Shown here: positions 1-7,999 of the stretch, piece after piece
Layout of the letters: each line of letters starts with the position of its first letter
Position numbering within the stretch: position 1 is the first letter of the stretch
Source of the DNA: an uncultured Sphingomonadales bacterium
GTDB lineage: Bacteria; Pseudomonadota; Alphaproteobacteria; Sphingomonadales; Sphingomonadaceae
Direction of reading: 5' to 3'
Assembly (NCBI GenBank): GCA_903821685.1
Contig: CAIJLW010000084.1
Location: 16,516-80,515, forward strand
Length of the DNA: 64,000 nucleotides
Notes under the pieces: model-generated
Seen by the model: the letters and a program-made list of their open reading frames with translations, nothing else
The model's database searches: none
Told to the model about the DNA's origin: nothing
Translations under genes and position numbers: made by a program

Positions 1-334
1 CACGCAAGGTGATCTGGTCGCGATTGCCCTCACCCTGCCCCACAGTAGTGCCCGGTATGTAGCGCAATATGTCGGCCAAAGAATGGTGCGCCTGATCATC
101 CAATTGTTCACGCGTGACAACATTGATTGTCTGGGGAATGTCGATCAGCGGCGTATCAGTTTTCGTTGCCGTGACCGAGTTTGATGCAAGATAGCCATCG
201 CCCATGCCGGTAACGATGATTGTTCGACTATCATCGCTTGCATCGGCATCATAAGCAGCTTCTTCGGCAAAGACTGGTTGCGCGCATAAGGATGCTGACA
301 ACACAGCGATAAGCGACGAAGACAGCCGGAACAT
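1..334 (-). CDS. TonB-dependent siderophore receptor, N-terminal part (gene continues past the window start)
   Basis: The minus strand is open from the ATG at 334 to the window edge, giving 111 residues. They begin with a signal peptide (MFRLSSSLIAVLSAS, with cleavage probably after VFA near residue 23), followed by the start of a plug domain with the motifs TIIVTG, DTPLIDIPQTINVVTREQL, LADILRYIPGT and GEGNRDQITLR. This pattern is typical of FhuA/FecA-like siderophore receptors, outer-membrane barrels that import ferric chelates using TonB-ExbBD energy. The barrel lies outside the window, so the ligand cannot be named. A Fur-like box lies just upstream at 385-399, which agrees with iron control. 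A tonB-exbB-exbD set at the other end of the window could energise such receptors, but that link is inference. Confidence 0.85.
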   Translation of the reverse strand, partial: MFRLSSSLIAVLSASLCAQPVFAEEAAYDADASDDSRTIIVTGMGDGYLASNSVTATKTDTPLIDIPQTINVVTREQLDDQAHHSLADILRYIPGTTVGQGEGNRDQITLR

Positions 335-384
335 AAAAAACCTTTTATTGAGAATAGTTCGCAAAATCGATTTCCGGCACCTAT

Positions 385-399
385 TGAGAATCGTTATTA
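385..399. promoter_or_regulatory. Fur-like iron box candidate
   Basis: The 15-mer tgagaatcgttatta matches the 7-1-7 Fur inverted repeat (tgataatnattatca) at most positions. A second partial copy, attgagaata, lies at 346-355 between this site and the receptor start. Placement about 50 bases upstream of a siderophore receptor supports iron repression. The binding protein (Fur, Irr or another) is not determined by the sequence. Confidence 0.45.
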
Positions 400-493
400 T
401 GTGCAACTAAAAATTTGCGAATTTTGGTTTGTTTTTGGTACAGGGACTCTTAGATGCAGAACCGATTGTGCCCTCTCAGGAAGAACTCGAAAA

Positions 494-841
494 ATGCACG
501 CAACAATCTGGCACAATCCCGATTGCGGAACATCGCGCAAGACGCTTGCCATCCTTCAGGAAACAGACGGCGTCACAATTGACGTCATTGAATACCGCAA
601 ACAGCCATTTGACCGCGCAACGCTGGTCAAGTTGTGCGCCGACGCCGGACTAACGCCGCGTGAAGCACTTCGGACACGCGGCTCACCCGCCGAGGAACTG
701 GGTCTTATTGATGGCGCTTCGGCAGACCATATTCTCGACGCGATGGTAGAGCATCCCATTTTGGTCGAGCGCCCCTTTGTACGAACCGATAAAGGTGTTC
801 GTCTTTGCCGCCCTCAGGACAAAGTGCGCGAAATATTATAA
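494..841 (+). CDS. arsC: ArsC-family arsenate reductase (glutaredoxin type)
   Basis: The product is 115 residues, the usual size of the glutaredoxin-linked ArsC family that reduces arsenate to arsenite. The N-terminal motif IWHNPDCGTSRKTL carries the catalytic Cys11. The arginines expected to bind oxyanion are present in TRGSP and in the paired ERPFVRTDKGVRLCRP stretch near the C-terminus. The frame is open upstream to 401, but family alignment places the start at the ATG at 494, and no ribosome site supports the longer form. No arsB, arsR or acr3 is nearby, so this may be a stand-alone ArsC or a YffB-like relative rather than part of an arsenic operon. The family call is firm and the substrate less so. 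Confidence 0.82.
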   Translation: MHATIWHNPDCGTSRKTLAILQETDGVTIDVIEYRKQPFDRATLVKLCADAGLTPREALRTRGSPAEELGLIDGASADHILDAMVEHPILVERPFVRTDKGVRLCRPQDKVREIL

Positions 842-846
842 AGCGG

Positions 847-984
847 TCACGCGACGACGCGCCGCGGCATTTGGAATAGCCCAAGGCTATCAGCAAAACC
901 TGTTGGCTGCCCAAAATAATAGCCCTGGATGTTCGTGCAGCCCAATTGCTGGGCCATGGCAAGCTCAGCTTCGGTTTCCACCCT
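847..984 (-). pseudogene. C-terminal remnant of an EAL-domain cyclic-di-GMP phosphodiesterase
   Basis: Read on the minus strand, the codons up to a TGA at 847-849 encode VETEAELAMAQQLGCTNIQG followed by YYFGQP and an 18-residue tail. VETxxEL and QGYYFGxP are the last conserved blocks of EAL phosphodiesterases. The rest of the domain, including the EAL motif itself, is absent: the frame is closed by a stop just upstream, and the next 1.7 kb encodes an unrelated acyl-AMP ligase. The remnant starts immediately after the stop codon of that ligase (992), so the junction marks a past deletion or insertion. It has no start codon and is unlikely to be translated. Confidence 0.75.
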
Positions 985-991
985 GAATAAA

Positions 992-2719
992 TCAGGCCGC
1001 TATTGCATAAGGTTGTATCTCACCCGAAAGATACTGGTTGCGCGCCTTCGCACGGCTCATCTTACCTGAGCTTGTGCGGGGCAAGGTGCGTGGCGGCACC
1101 AGTTCCACAACGCAGTTCATACCCGTGACAGATCGCACCTTGTCACGGATCTGTTCGCGCAGCTTTACGCGCTCAACTTCGTCGGTGGTGCGGCACTGCA
1201 CCAATACTGCTGGCGTTTCTTCGCCGCCAGGCGTTGTGACAGAAAAGGCCGCGATGTCACCAGCCTTGAAGCCCGGCAATTGCTCCACCGCCCATTCAAT
1301 GTCCTGCGGCCAATGGTTTTTGCCGTTGATGATGATCATGTCCTTGGCGCGGCCAACGATGTAAATATAGCCGTTCGACAAATATCCCATGTCGCCGGTA
1401 TCCAGCCAGCCATCGACCAAACACGCATCGGTCGATTCCTTGTCGCGGAAATATTCTTTCATCAACGACGGACCAGTACACCACACTTTGCCAATGGTCT
1501 TATCGGCAAGTGGCTTGTGGTTCTCATCGCGGATTTCGATGGTCATGTCTTTCACGGCACGTCCACAATTGACGATTGCGCGGTACCGGATGGGGCGGTC
1601 AGGCGCGCCCGGATGGCCAGTCAGTTCGGTCTCTTCGACCAGCTCAACCTGAATACCTTCGCCCGGCGGCATAATCGATACCGCCAGCGTCGTTTCGGCA
1701 AGGCCATAGCTGGGCAAGAATGATGACGCCTTGAAGCCGGCATCGCCAAAGGCGTCGACAAATGCCTGCATCACGTCGGGGCGGATCATATCCGCGCCAT
1801 TACCCGCAAGCCGCCATTTTGACAGGTCAAAGCGGTCGCTCACATTGCTCTGGCTTGAAATCCGCCGCGCACAAATGTCGTAGCCGAATGTCGGCGAGTA
1901 GCTGATGACCGTCCCGTCGGCCGCGCTAATCACGTCGAGCCAGGCCAGTGGACGCCGCGCAAAATCTTCTGTCTTCATATAATCGGTCGAAACCTGATTT
2001 GCCACGGGTGACAGGAAACAACCAACAAGACCCATGTCATGATACCATGGCAGCCACGATACGCAGCGATCATTCTCGGTCACTTCCATACCGTGCGAGT
2101 GCGCCGACAGATTATTCAACAAAGCCTTGTGCGTCACCGCGACGCCGTGCGGGAAACGGGTCGACCCGCTGGAATATTGCAAGTAGCAAACTTCGTCGGT
2201 GTGCGACTCGGGCAATTCGCTTTTCAAGGCAATCAGGTCGCCGAAACTTTCCCAATCAATGCCCTCCACATCGCAAGCGCGCGCGGCGTCATTTGCCATG
2301 TCGGCAAGTTCCGCAGGGAAGAACAGTATCTTGGGATCGCAGCTTTTCAACTGCACCGACAATTGGTCGACATAGCTTTCCTTGCCGCCAAAGGAAGTCG
2401 GAAGCGGAAGCGGCACTGGCCATGCGCCAGCATACACGCAGCCAAAGAACAGCGCAGCGAAATTTGGGCCGGTTTCGGCAACCAAGGCGATACGGTCATC
2501 CTTGCGAATGCCATGGCTGATAAGGCGATAGGCCATTTTGAGGGCGTCTTCACGCATTTCGCTGTAGGCATAAGGCCGCGATAGCTGACCACGCATGTCG
2601 TGGAAGTTCAGCCCGCGCTTACCTAAAGCGGCGTAATCAAGCGCCGCACCCAAGGTGGCAAAGTCGGAAAACCGGCGCGGCAAGCTGTCCTGCGTTGGCG
2701 TGGGTGCGAGTTCGCTCAT
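992..2719 (-). CDS. Fatty acyl-AMP ligase / acyl-CoA synthetase-like protein
   Basis: This 575-residue adenylate-forming enzyme resembles the FadD32/FAAL group, which activates long-chain fatty acids as acyl-adenylates, usually for transfer to a carrier protein rather than to CoA. Visible motifs are the phosphate loop YSSGST in the first third, SYGLAETTL, the adenylate-binding WLDTGDMGYL, the hinge VGRAKDMIIINGKNHWPQDIE, and the C-terminal lysine in SSGKM. The start at 2719 is chosen because GGGA precedes it at good spacing; an in-frame ATG at 2731 has none. No polyketide synthase, acyl carrier protein or thioesterase is adjacent, so the acceptor is unknown. The distinction from CoA ligases rests on overall resemblance (AVTHKALLNN, GKNHWPQDIE) and is moderately sure. 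Confidence 0.82.
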   Translation of the reverse strand: MSELAPTPTQDSLPRRFSDFATLGAALDYAALGKRGLNFHDMRGQLSRPYAYSEMREDALKMAYRLISHGIRKDDRIALVAETGPNFAALFFGCVYAGAWPVPLPLPTSFGGKESYVDQLSVQLKSCDPKILFFPAELADMANDAARACDVEGIDWESFGDLIALKSELPESHTDEVCYLQYSSGSTRFPHGVAVTHKALLNNLSAHSHGMEVTENDRCVSWLPWYHDMGLVGCFLSPVANQVSTDYMKTEDFARRPLAWLDVISAADGTVISYSPTFGYDICARRISSQSNVSDRFDLSKWRLAGNGADMIRPDVMQAFVDAFGDAGFKASSFLPSYGLAETTLAVSIMPPGEGIQVELVEETELTGHPGAPDRPIRYRAIVNCGRAVKDMTIEIRDENHKPLADKTIGKVWCTGPSLMKEYFRDKESTDACLVDGWLDTGDMGYLSNGYIYIVGRAKDMIIINGKNHWPQDIEWAVEQLPGFKAGDIAAFSVTTPGGEETPAVLVQCRTTDEVERVKLREQIRDKVRSVTGMNCVVELVPPRTLPRTSSGKMSRAKARNQYLSGEIQPYAIAA

Positions 2720-2829
2720 AAATTTTCCCATAGCATGTTCGGGTGACCACCCGAGATGTCTCTATTAACGTGTCTTAATAGCTAAGGATAGCAGTTCAAA
2801 TTTCGACCCGACTGTGGCAAGAATAGGGC

Positions 2830-3363
2830 GTGAACCGTCCGCGCCCTGCAAAAAAGCCCGCTCCACCGTTAAATGAGGAACGGATGCGCCAGTTGGCGCT
2901 GTTTTATGTTGGGAAATATGCGACCACACAGGCGAAATTATCCGGCTATCTGGCGCGTAAGACCCGCGAGCGGGGGTGGGATGATGAACGCCCAGCGGAT
3001 ATCGCAGCTTTGACCGAACAATTCGCTGCACTTGGTTATATAAACGACGCCCAATTTGCCGAGGCGCGCAGCCGGTCCTTCGTCCGCAGGGGCTTTGGCG
3101 AACGACGCCTGAACGAGGATTTGCGTGCCAGCGGCATCGGCAACGTGGATGCCATTGCGGCCAAAGTGCATATGGAAGAAAGTATTTTCAGCGCAGCCGA
3201 AAACTTTGCGCGGCGCAAGCGGCTTGGGCCTTTTGCGCAAGACGCGGCACCGCCGGAAAAGCGGCAAAAGCAGCTAAACGCCTTCTTGCGCGCTGGACAT
3301 GGTTTCGATCTAGCGAAACGGTTTGTCTACGCAGAACCCGGCGACGAGATCAGCGAAGATTAA
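2830..3363 (+). CDS. recX: Regulatory protein RecX
   Basis: RecX binds RecA filaments and limits their extension, tuning recombination and the SOS response. The 177-residue product has the three-helix repeats expected: LALFYVGKYATTQAKLSGYLARK, then a second block with ALGYINDAQFAEARSRSFVRRGFGERRL and NEDLRASGI, and a C-terminal block ending KQLNAFLRAGHGFDLAKRF. The start is a GTG at 2830. Only a weak AGGG precedes it, so a later start at the ATG at 2884 cannot be excluded. recA is not adjacent. The gene converges on rel with a two-base gap, so the two 3' ends must share or overlap their termination signals. Confidence 0.88.
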   Translation: MNRPRPAKKPAPPLNEERMRQLALFYVGKYATTQAKLSGYLARKTRERGWDDERPADIAALTEQFAALGYINDAQFAEARSRSFVRRGFGERRLNEDLRASGIGNVDAIAAKVHMEESIFSAAENFARRKRLGPFAQDAAPPEKRQKQLNAFLRAGHGFDLAKRFVYAEPGDEISED

Positions 3364-3365
3364 GC

Positions 3366-5459
3366 TTAGTCATAAACACGGTCCGCGGTCGCCACTGCCT
3401 CGGAGGCGCGCAACGCGGAGATTATACGCATGAGGTGCTGGAGATCATGCACCTCAAGATCTACCTCAAACGTGTGGAATTCCTCATCGCGCGCGGTCAT
3501 CCGCAAGTTGATGATATTGGCCTTGTGATAGCCAAATATCCCTGCAATTTCGCCCAATGTCCCCGGCCTGTTGTGGATAATGACACGCAGCCGTGCGGAC
3601 GCTCCATCGCTACCCTGCCCCCAACTTAAATCGACCCAGTCGGCATCCATTCCGCTTGCCAGCCGGTCGCATTCGATCGTGTGGACCTCAACTGGCTGGT
3701 CCAGCAAACGTAATCCAACAATCCGGTCGCCCGGGATAGGGTGGCAGCATTCGCCCAGATGATAACCCACTCCGGGGGTCAGTCCGCGGATCGAAATCGC
3801 ATGCTCCTGCCCCGGAAAATCCAAGGCAATGCCATTTACGTCGAACCCAGGCACCAGTGCCTCCATCAACGCGCGGTCGTTGATTTTGCCTAGGCCAATG
3901 CGACGCATCAACTCATCCTCGTCCTCCAACTTCAACCGGGTGACTGCCGCCGTCAGCGCCTTTTTACCAATTTTGCCCGGCATGCGCGCCGCCACTTCTT
4001 CATATAATTTGCGGCCAATCGCGACCAACTCGTGCCGTTCGCGATGCCGCACATGGCGCCGGATGGCGGCGCGCGCCTTGCCCGTGGTCACAAAATTCAT
4101 CCACGCTTGTTGTGGTTCCTGCGCCTTTGACTTTAGTATTTCGACCATGTCGCCATTGTGCAATTGCGTTCGCAACGGGACATGCCGGCCGTTCACTTTC
4201 CCGCCAACGGCCTTGTCGCCTAGGTCAGTGTGCACAGCATAAGCAAAATCGACGACGGTAGAACCCTTGGGCAACTGATGCAGAGCGCCTTTGGGTGTGA
4301 ACGCAAAAATGCGGTCCTGATACATCGCCATGCGCGTGTTTTCGAGCATATCCTCTGCGTCTTGACTGGTATCCAGAATCTCGATCAGGTCGCGCAACCA
4401 CCCTGCCTGCCCATCGGGCTTGTCGGCTTGTTTGTAAGCCCAATGCGCGGCAAAGCCATGCTCGGAGGCGCGGTGCATCTCAGCGCTTCTGATCTGCACC
4501 TCAACGCGCATGTTTTTGGCGAACATGATGGTGGTATGAACCGATTTATAGCCGTTGCGCTTGGGTGTAGAGATAAAGTCTTTGAAACGCCCGGGCACCA
4601 TTTGCCACCGGCGATGAAGCACACCCAAAGCACGGTAACAATCTTCGGTCGTTTCCGTTATCACCCTAAAAGCATTGATATCGGTCAGTTGTTCAAACGC
4701 GACATGGCGTTCCTGCATTTTTTTCCAGATGGAATAGGGATGTTTCTCACGCCCCGAAATTTTGATTTTCAGTCCAGCTTGCTCCATTTCCCAAGCGATG
4801 GTCTGGTTGATCTGGTCAATTTCGACATCGGCCTTATCGCGAATTTGCTTGAGGCGCCCTGTTATCGTTTGATACGCCTCGGGTTCCAACTGTTCAAACG
4901 CGAGCAACTGCATCTCGCGCATATATTCATACATGCCAATTCGCTCAGCGAGCGGCGCATAGATATCCATAGTTTCTTTGGCGATACGACTGCGCTTTTC
5001 CGGGCTTTTGATGAAGTGCAGCGTCCGCATATTATGCAGACGGTCAGCAAGCTTGACCAAAAGCACGCGGATATCATCGGAAATCGCGAGCAAAAACTTG
5101 CGCAGATTTTCTGCCGCACGCTCGTCCTCGGTCTGGGCTTCAATTTTCGACAGCTTAGTGACGCCATCAACCAAGCGCGCCACTTCAGGGCCAAAGCGGC
5201 TTTCGATATCTTCGATCGAGGTCAGCGTATCTTCAACCGTGTCATGCAGCAACGCGGTGATTATCGTGTCCTCATCCATTTTGAGGTCAGTCATCAGGCC
5301 AGCAACCTCTACGGGATGGCTGAAATAGGGATCACCTGACGCACGTTTTTGCGCCCCATGCATCTGAACCGTGAAGACATACGCCCGGTTCAGCCGATCT
5401 TCATCGACGTCAGGCGTATAAGCCCGCACCCGTTCAACCAGTTCATATTGCCGCATCAT
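3366..5459 (-). CDS. Bifunctional (p)ppGpp synthetase/hydrolase (Rel/SpoT)
   Basis: This 697-residue RelA/SpoT homolog makes and degrades the alarmone (p)ppGpp. The domain order is as expected: an N-terminal HD hydrolase with the motif HDTVEDT and metal-binding histidines (about residues 30-170), the synthetase domain with INAFRVI, STPKRNGYKSVHTTI and VEVQIRSAEMH (about 230-360), a TGS domain (FAFTPKGALHQLPKGSTVVDFAYAVHTD, about 385-450), and a C-terminal ACT domain (RLRVIIHNRPGTLGEIAGIF). Hydrolase residues are intact, so it should act in both directions, which fits a single Rel enzyme in alphaproteobacteria. The first of two adjacent ATGs is used. The synthetic direction would be controlled by starvation and ribosome binding in relatives. 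Confidence 0.95.
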   Translation of the reverse strand: MMRQYELVERVRAYTPDVDEDRLNRAYVFTVQMHGAQKRASGDPYFSHPVEVAGLMTDLKMDEDTIITALLHDTVEDTLTSIEDIESRFGPEVARLVDGVTKLSKIEAQTEDERAAENLRKFLLAISDDIRVLLVKLADRLHNMRTLHFIKSPEKRSRIAKETMDIYAPLAERIGMYEYMREMQLLAFEQLEPEAYQTITGRLKQIRDKADVEIDQINQTIAWEMEQAGLKIKISGREKHPYSIWKKMQERHVAFEQLTDINAFRVITETTEDCYRALGVLHRRWQMVPGRFKDFISTPKRNGYKSVHTTIMFAKNMRVEVQIRSAEMHRASEHGFAAHWAYKQADKPDGQAGWLRDLIEILDTSQDAEDMLENTRMAMYQDRIFAFTPKGALHQLPKGSTVVDFAYAVHTDLGDKAVGGKVNGRHVPLRTQLHNGDMVEILKSKAQEPQQAWMNFVTTGKARAAIRRHVRHRERHELVAIGRKLYEEVAARMPGKIGKKALTAAVTRLKLEDEDELMRRIGLGKINDRALMEALVPGFDVNGIALDFPGQEHAISIRGLTPGVGYHLGECCHPIPGDRIVGLRLLDQPVEVHTIECDRLASGMDADWVDLSWGQGSDGASARLRVIIHNRPGTLGEIAGIFGYHKANIINLRMTARDEEFHTFEVDLEVHDLQHLMRIISALRASEAVATADRVYD

Positions 5460-5613
5460 AAGTCCAAGTTGGGTCTTTTACGCTGCGATGCAACCGTAAA
5501 GTTAATCCACACGCATTCGTGCTCGGTTAGGCGCAGAAAAAGGAGCGGCAAAAGCGACAATGGGCCTGATAAAGGCAGAGCCCCAGGATACCAACGCGAA
5601 GCAGGCACGCAAC

Positions 5614-5646
5614 AAAAACGCGCCGGAAGGATCGTCCCTCCGGCGC
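5614..5646 (-). terminator. Rho-independent terminator for the secreted small protein gene
   Basis: Arms at 5620-5627 and 5639-5646 (gcgccgga / tccggcgc) pair perfectly, with two more G-C pairs after a mismatch. On the minus strand the hairpin is followed by GTTTTTG. It lies 86 bases past the stop codon at 5732. Confidence 0.65.
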
Positions 5647-5731
5647 AGTCTGTTTTCGGCTCTACAAACTGCACGAAACGTGCAGCCATGGGATAAGGGA
5701 GAGAGCAGAGCCTAAAAAATCGGCTACTGCT

Positions 5732-6091
5732 TTAGTTTTTTGCAATAGCCTTCGCGTTATCGGCATTGCATGCCGCAACTTCATCGGCTGTGAACACGCG
5801 CTCACCAGCGGTAAAAGCGGCAATCGCGCCAAACTTGCGGGCAATGCTGACGCACATGTTCTTAGGTGCGGTCGACGCCATCGGCGCACGGCAGTTGGTG
5901 CCTTCGCACGTTACAAAAACGCTACGCAGTAATTCAGGCTTTGCAGCGGTAGGCTGGGCCAGTTCAATTTTATAATAGCTGCCGTTGCTCGCGGCATGTG
6001 CCTGTGGGGCAACGAAAACAAGGGTTGCGCTCAAAGCAGAGGCAGCAGCAAGGGCGCCCAAACGAGCGGAGAAATGGGAGAGGGTCATCAT
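5732..6091 (-). CDS. Small secreted protein of the CC_3452-like family
   Basis: The product is about 119 residues with a signal peptide (SARLGALAAASALSATLVF, cleavage near PQAHAA) and a mature part of about 90 residues. The mature part contains three cysteines in CEGTNC and NMCVSIARKFG and a late one in EVAACNADNA. It resembles the short exported CC_3452-type proteins common in Caulobacter and sphingomonads, whose function is unknown. The start at 6091 is preferred over an upstream ATG at 6115 because AAGGAAAAC directly precedes it. The gene is divergent from the HxlR regulator, and the 190-base gap holds a palindrome, so the regulator may control it. The family name is from memory and should be treated as provisional. 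Confidence 0.75.
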   Translation of the reverse strand: MMTLSHFSARLGALAAASALSATLVFVAPQAHAASNGSYYKIELAQPTAAKPELLRSVFVTCEGTNCRAPMASTAPKNMCVSIARKFGAIAAFTAGERVFTADEVAACNADNAKAIAKN

Positions 6092-6195
6092 GTTTTCCTT
6101 AAGCTTTGCTAACATTCCAAAAGGCAGACGGGAATTTTTGATCTTTCGCCTGCGATTTGCGCTTCTGAAATTCAGTTGCGAATCACTACTTATTA

Positions 6196-6222
6196 TTTTA
6201 AGTTTTTATTTGCAACTTAAAA
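6196..6222. promoter_or_regulatory. Perfect 9-bp inverted repeat, operator candidate between divergent genes
   Basis: ttttaagtt (6196-6204) and aacttaaaa (6214-6222) are exact inverted copies separated by 9 bases. The site sits 60 bases upstream of the HxlR-family regulator and about 105 upstream of the divergent small secreted protein. HxlR proteins are dimeric winged-helix factors that usually bind such AT-rich dyads near their own genes. Autoregulation is therefore inferred. Confidence 0.45.
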
Positions 6223-6281
6223 TACGTATTAGGTTGATTATTTCTGGTGACGGTCCCAATCTGCGGCAAAGAGGATATGAC

Positions 6282-6800
6282 ATGGGTGAATTGCGCGAAC
6301 CGTTACAGCAGCTCGCAGAATGCGGTCTTCCGACTGCGCTGGAGGCGATGGGGGAACGTTGGTCGTTCATGATCCTGCGCGCGGCCTTTAACGGTGTACG
6401 CCATTTTGAGGAGTTCCTCTCCGAGATTAGCATCGCGCGCAATATATTGGCGAACCGACTAACACGTCTAACCGAAAGCGGCATATTGCACCGCACGCCT
6501 TGCCCCGATGACCGGCGCAAGGTTGAATATCGCCTAACGGAGAAGGGCTTGGACCTGCTGCCCACGATGATTGCTTTGCGCCAATGGGGCGAAAAATGGG
6601 GTACGGGCGTTTTGTCCAATCCCGTTTTGGTCGACGACCGGGATCGCCAGCCAATATTGCCAGTTACCATCCGCAGCCATGATGAAAGGGTGCTTGGTTA
6701 TATGGATCTGTCCTGGATGAATTCATCAGATATAACTCCTGTCAGGGTAGATGCACTCGACGATATCAGTGACCGTGTCAGGAAACTGAGCGCAATTTAA
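6282..6800 (+). CDS. HxlR/MarR-like winged-helix transcriptional regulator
   Basis: The 172-residue product starts with the HxlR hallmark CGLPTALEAMGERWSFMILR, where the early cysteine can sense electrophiles or thiol stress in relatives. It continues with FEEFLSEISIARNILANRL, the recognition helix region LTRLTESGIL, and the wing RRKVEYRLTEKGLDLLP. The C-terminal 60 residues (HDERVLGYMDLSWMNSSDI) extend past the minimal 110-residue HxlR domain and may be a dimerisation or ligand part. GAGGATA precedes the ATG at 6282 at proper spacing; the frame is open upstream to 5985 but that part lies opposite the divergent gene. The target genes are unknown. The palindrome at 6196-6222 is a candidate operator. 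Confidence 0.9.
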   Translation: MGELREPLQQLAECGLPTALEAMGERWSFMILRAAFNGVRHFEEFLSEISIARNILANRLTRLTESGILHRTPCPDDRRKVEYRLTEKGLDLLPTMIALRQWGEKWGTGVLSNPVLVDDRDRQPILPVTIRSHDERVLGYMDLSWMNSSDITPVRVDALDDISDRVRKLSAI

Positions 6801-6831
6801 TGTGCGCTACTGACACATAGTAAAGCAGCCG

Positions 6832-6860
6832 TTGAATTTTTGTTGCGAATCTGTTACACT
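6832..6860 (+). promoter_or_regulatory. Sigma-70-type promoter candidate for carD
   Basis: ttgaat (6832-6837) and tacact (6855-6860) are separated by 17 bases. Transcription would start near 6867 and leave a leader of about 140 bases before carD. Each hexamer matches the consensus at four of six positions, so the call is tentative. Confidence 0.4.
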
Positions 6861-7009
6861 GCTCGTCGACAGGCCAAGAATGGCCGATGACTGCGTACCT
6901 AAACCGGGTTGATGCAGGTTCATGACGCAAGGGGCGAACACGAAAGTCTTAGGGACAACATTTGGTTGTCCAAAAAGCTCTTCTCCCGAATACTCAGAAA
7001 GGTCGTAAT

Positions 7010-7537
7010 ATGACGTCCAACGCGGCGATGTTTGATGTAGGCGATTATGTGGTGTATCCCAAGCATGGGGTCGGACGCGTGATCGAACTTCAGGATTCCG
7101 AAATAGCAGGGATGCAGCTTCAGCTTTATGTCCTGCGTTTTGAAAAAGAAAAAATGACGCTTCGTGTGCCGTTTAACAAGGCCGAAGGCGTTGGTATGCG
7201 TAAACTTTCGAGCGATAAGACGCTCAAGGAAGCTATGCACACATTGACGGGCAAGCCCAAGGTTAAGCGCACTATGTGGTCGCGCCGTGCGCAGGAATAT
7301 GAAGCAAAGATCAACTCTGGCGATTTGGTATCCATTGCCGAAGTAACGCGCGATCTATTCCGTCCTGACGATCAGCCAGAGCAAAGCTATTCCGAGCGGC
7401 AGATTTTCGAAGCCGCATCAAGCCGTTTGGCTCGCGAGCTTGCCGCCATGGAAAAGACAGATGAAAAAGCGGCGCTCCAGAAAATTCTCGTCATCTTGAA
7501 TGAGGCGGCACCGCAATATTACGAAAAAGCGGAATAA
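7010..7537 (+). CDS. carD: CarD/CdnL-family RNA polymerase-binding regulator
   Basis: CarD-type proteins bind the beta subunit of RNA polymerase and stabilise open complexes, mainly at rRNA and other vegetative promoters. The 175-residue product has the N-terminal RNA polymerase-interaction domain (FDVGDYVVYPKHGVGRVIEL, then LRFEKEKMTLRVPFNKA) and a helical DNA-binding C-terminal domain (KRTMWSRRAQEYEAKINSGD, then EVTRDLFR and SYSERQIFEAASSRLARELA). Length and order match the family. The start ATG at 7010 follows an AGAAAGGT site; a further-upstream TTG frame lacks one. A strong terminator follows at 7561, so the gene is monocistronic or ends its operon. Confidence 0.93.
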   Translation: MTSNAAMFDVGDYVVYPKHGVGRVIELQDSEIAGMQLQLYVLRFEKEKMTLRVPFNKAEGVGMRKLSSDKTLKEAMHTLTGKPKVKRTMWSRRAQEYEAKINSGDLVSIAEVTRDLFRPDDQPEQSYSERQIFEAASSRLARELAAMEKTDEKAALQKILVILNEAAPQYYEKAE

Positions 7538-7560
7538 GGCTTCCTTAAAGAAAAATCAGA

Positions 7561-7588
7561 AGGGCGCTGGCAACGGCGCCCTTTTTTT
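7561..7588 (+). terminator. Rho-independent terminator after carD
   Basis: Arms agggcgc (7561-7567) and gcgccct (7576-7582) form a 7-bp GC-rich stem, followed by an unbroken T run to 7588. It begins 24 bases after the carD stop. Confidence 0.85.
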
Positions 7589-7652
7589 CGGAACAGCCAT
7601 ACCGCGAAACGCCCATCCTGACATACGGCTATCGTCGGTAGTAAGGAAATTT

Positions 7653-7997
7653 ATGGCTAAAGTAATCATCTGGTATGACGGGGTATGTCCCCTGTGCATT
7701 CGCGAGGTTGCATTGATGCGTCGGCTTGATCGGCGCGGTGCCATCGACTTTCTGGATATAGCACCCACCGATGCGGTTTGCCCGCTTGACCGTCAGTTGA
7801 TGCTCGCCCGCTTTCATGCCAGCGAAGATGGCATAATGCTGTCGGGTGCCGCCGCCTTCGCCGCCATGTGGCGGGCCATACCATTGCTAAAACCGCTTGG
7901 CTTAATTGCACGCAATGCCTTCGTTCTTGGACTTCTCGAACGGCTCTATAACCGCTTCCTCATCATCAGGCCGCGCCTGCAAAAATTACTGGATTGA
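7653..7997 (+). CDS. DCC-family thiol-disulfide protein (DUF393)
   Basis: The 114-residue product opens with WYDGVCPLC, the DxxCxxC-type active-site motif that names the DCC (YuxK) family, followed by REVALMRRLDRRG. The family has a thioredoxin-like fold and presumed thiol-disulfide chemistry, but no reaction is established for most members. The C-terminal half (LSGAAAFAAMWRAIPLLKPLGLIARN) is hydrophobic and may pack at a membrane or partner surface. The start ATG at 7653 follows TAAGGAAAT. Its stop is two bases before the ATG of the photolyase-like gene, so the pair is probably co-translated; a redox protein next to a flavoprotein is a recurring combination in alphaproteobacteria. Confidence 0.85.
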   Translation: MAKVIIWYDGVCPLCIREVALMRRLDRRGAIDFLDIAPTDAVCPLDRQLMLARFHASEDGIMLSGAAAFAAMWRAIPLLKPLGLIARNAFVLGLLERLYNRFLIIRPRLQKLLD

Positions 7998-7999
7998 AC

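Noticed and set aside
4230..5339. Long plus-strand frame of 369 codons opposite the rel gene
   Set aside because: It is antisense to the clearly conserved Rel protein and shows no recognisable motif; such shadows are common in this composition.
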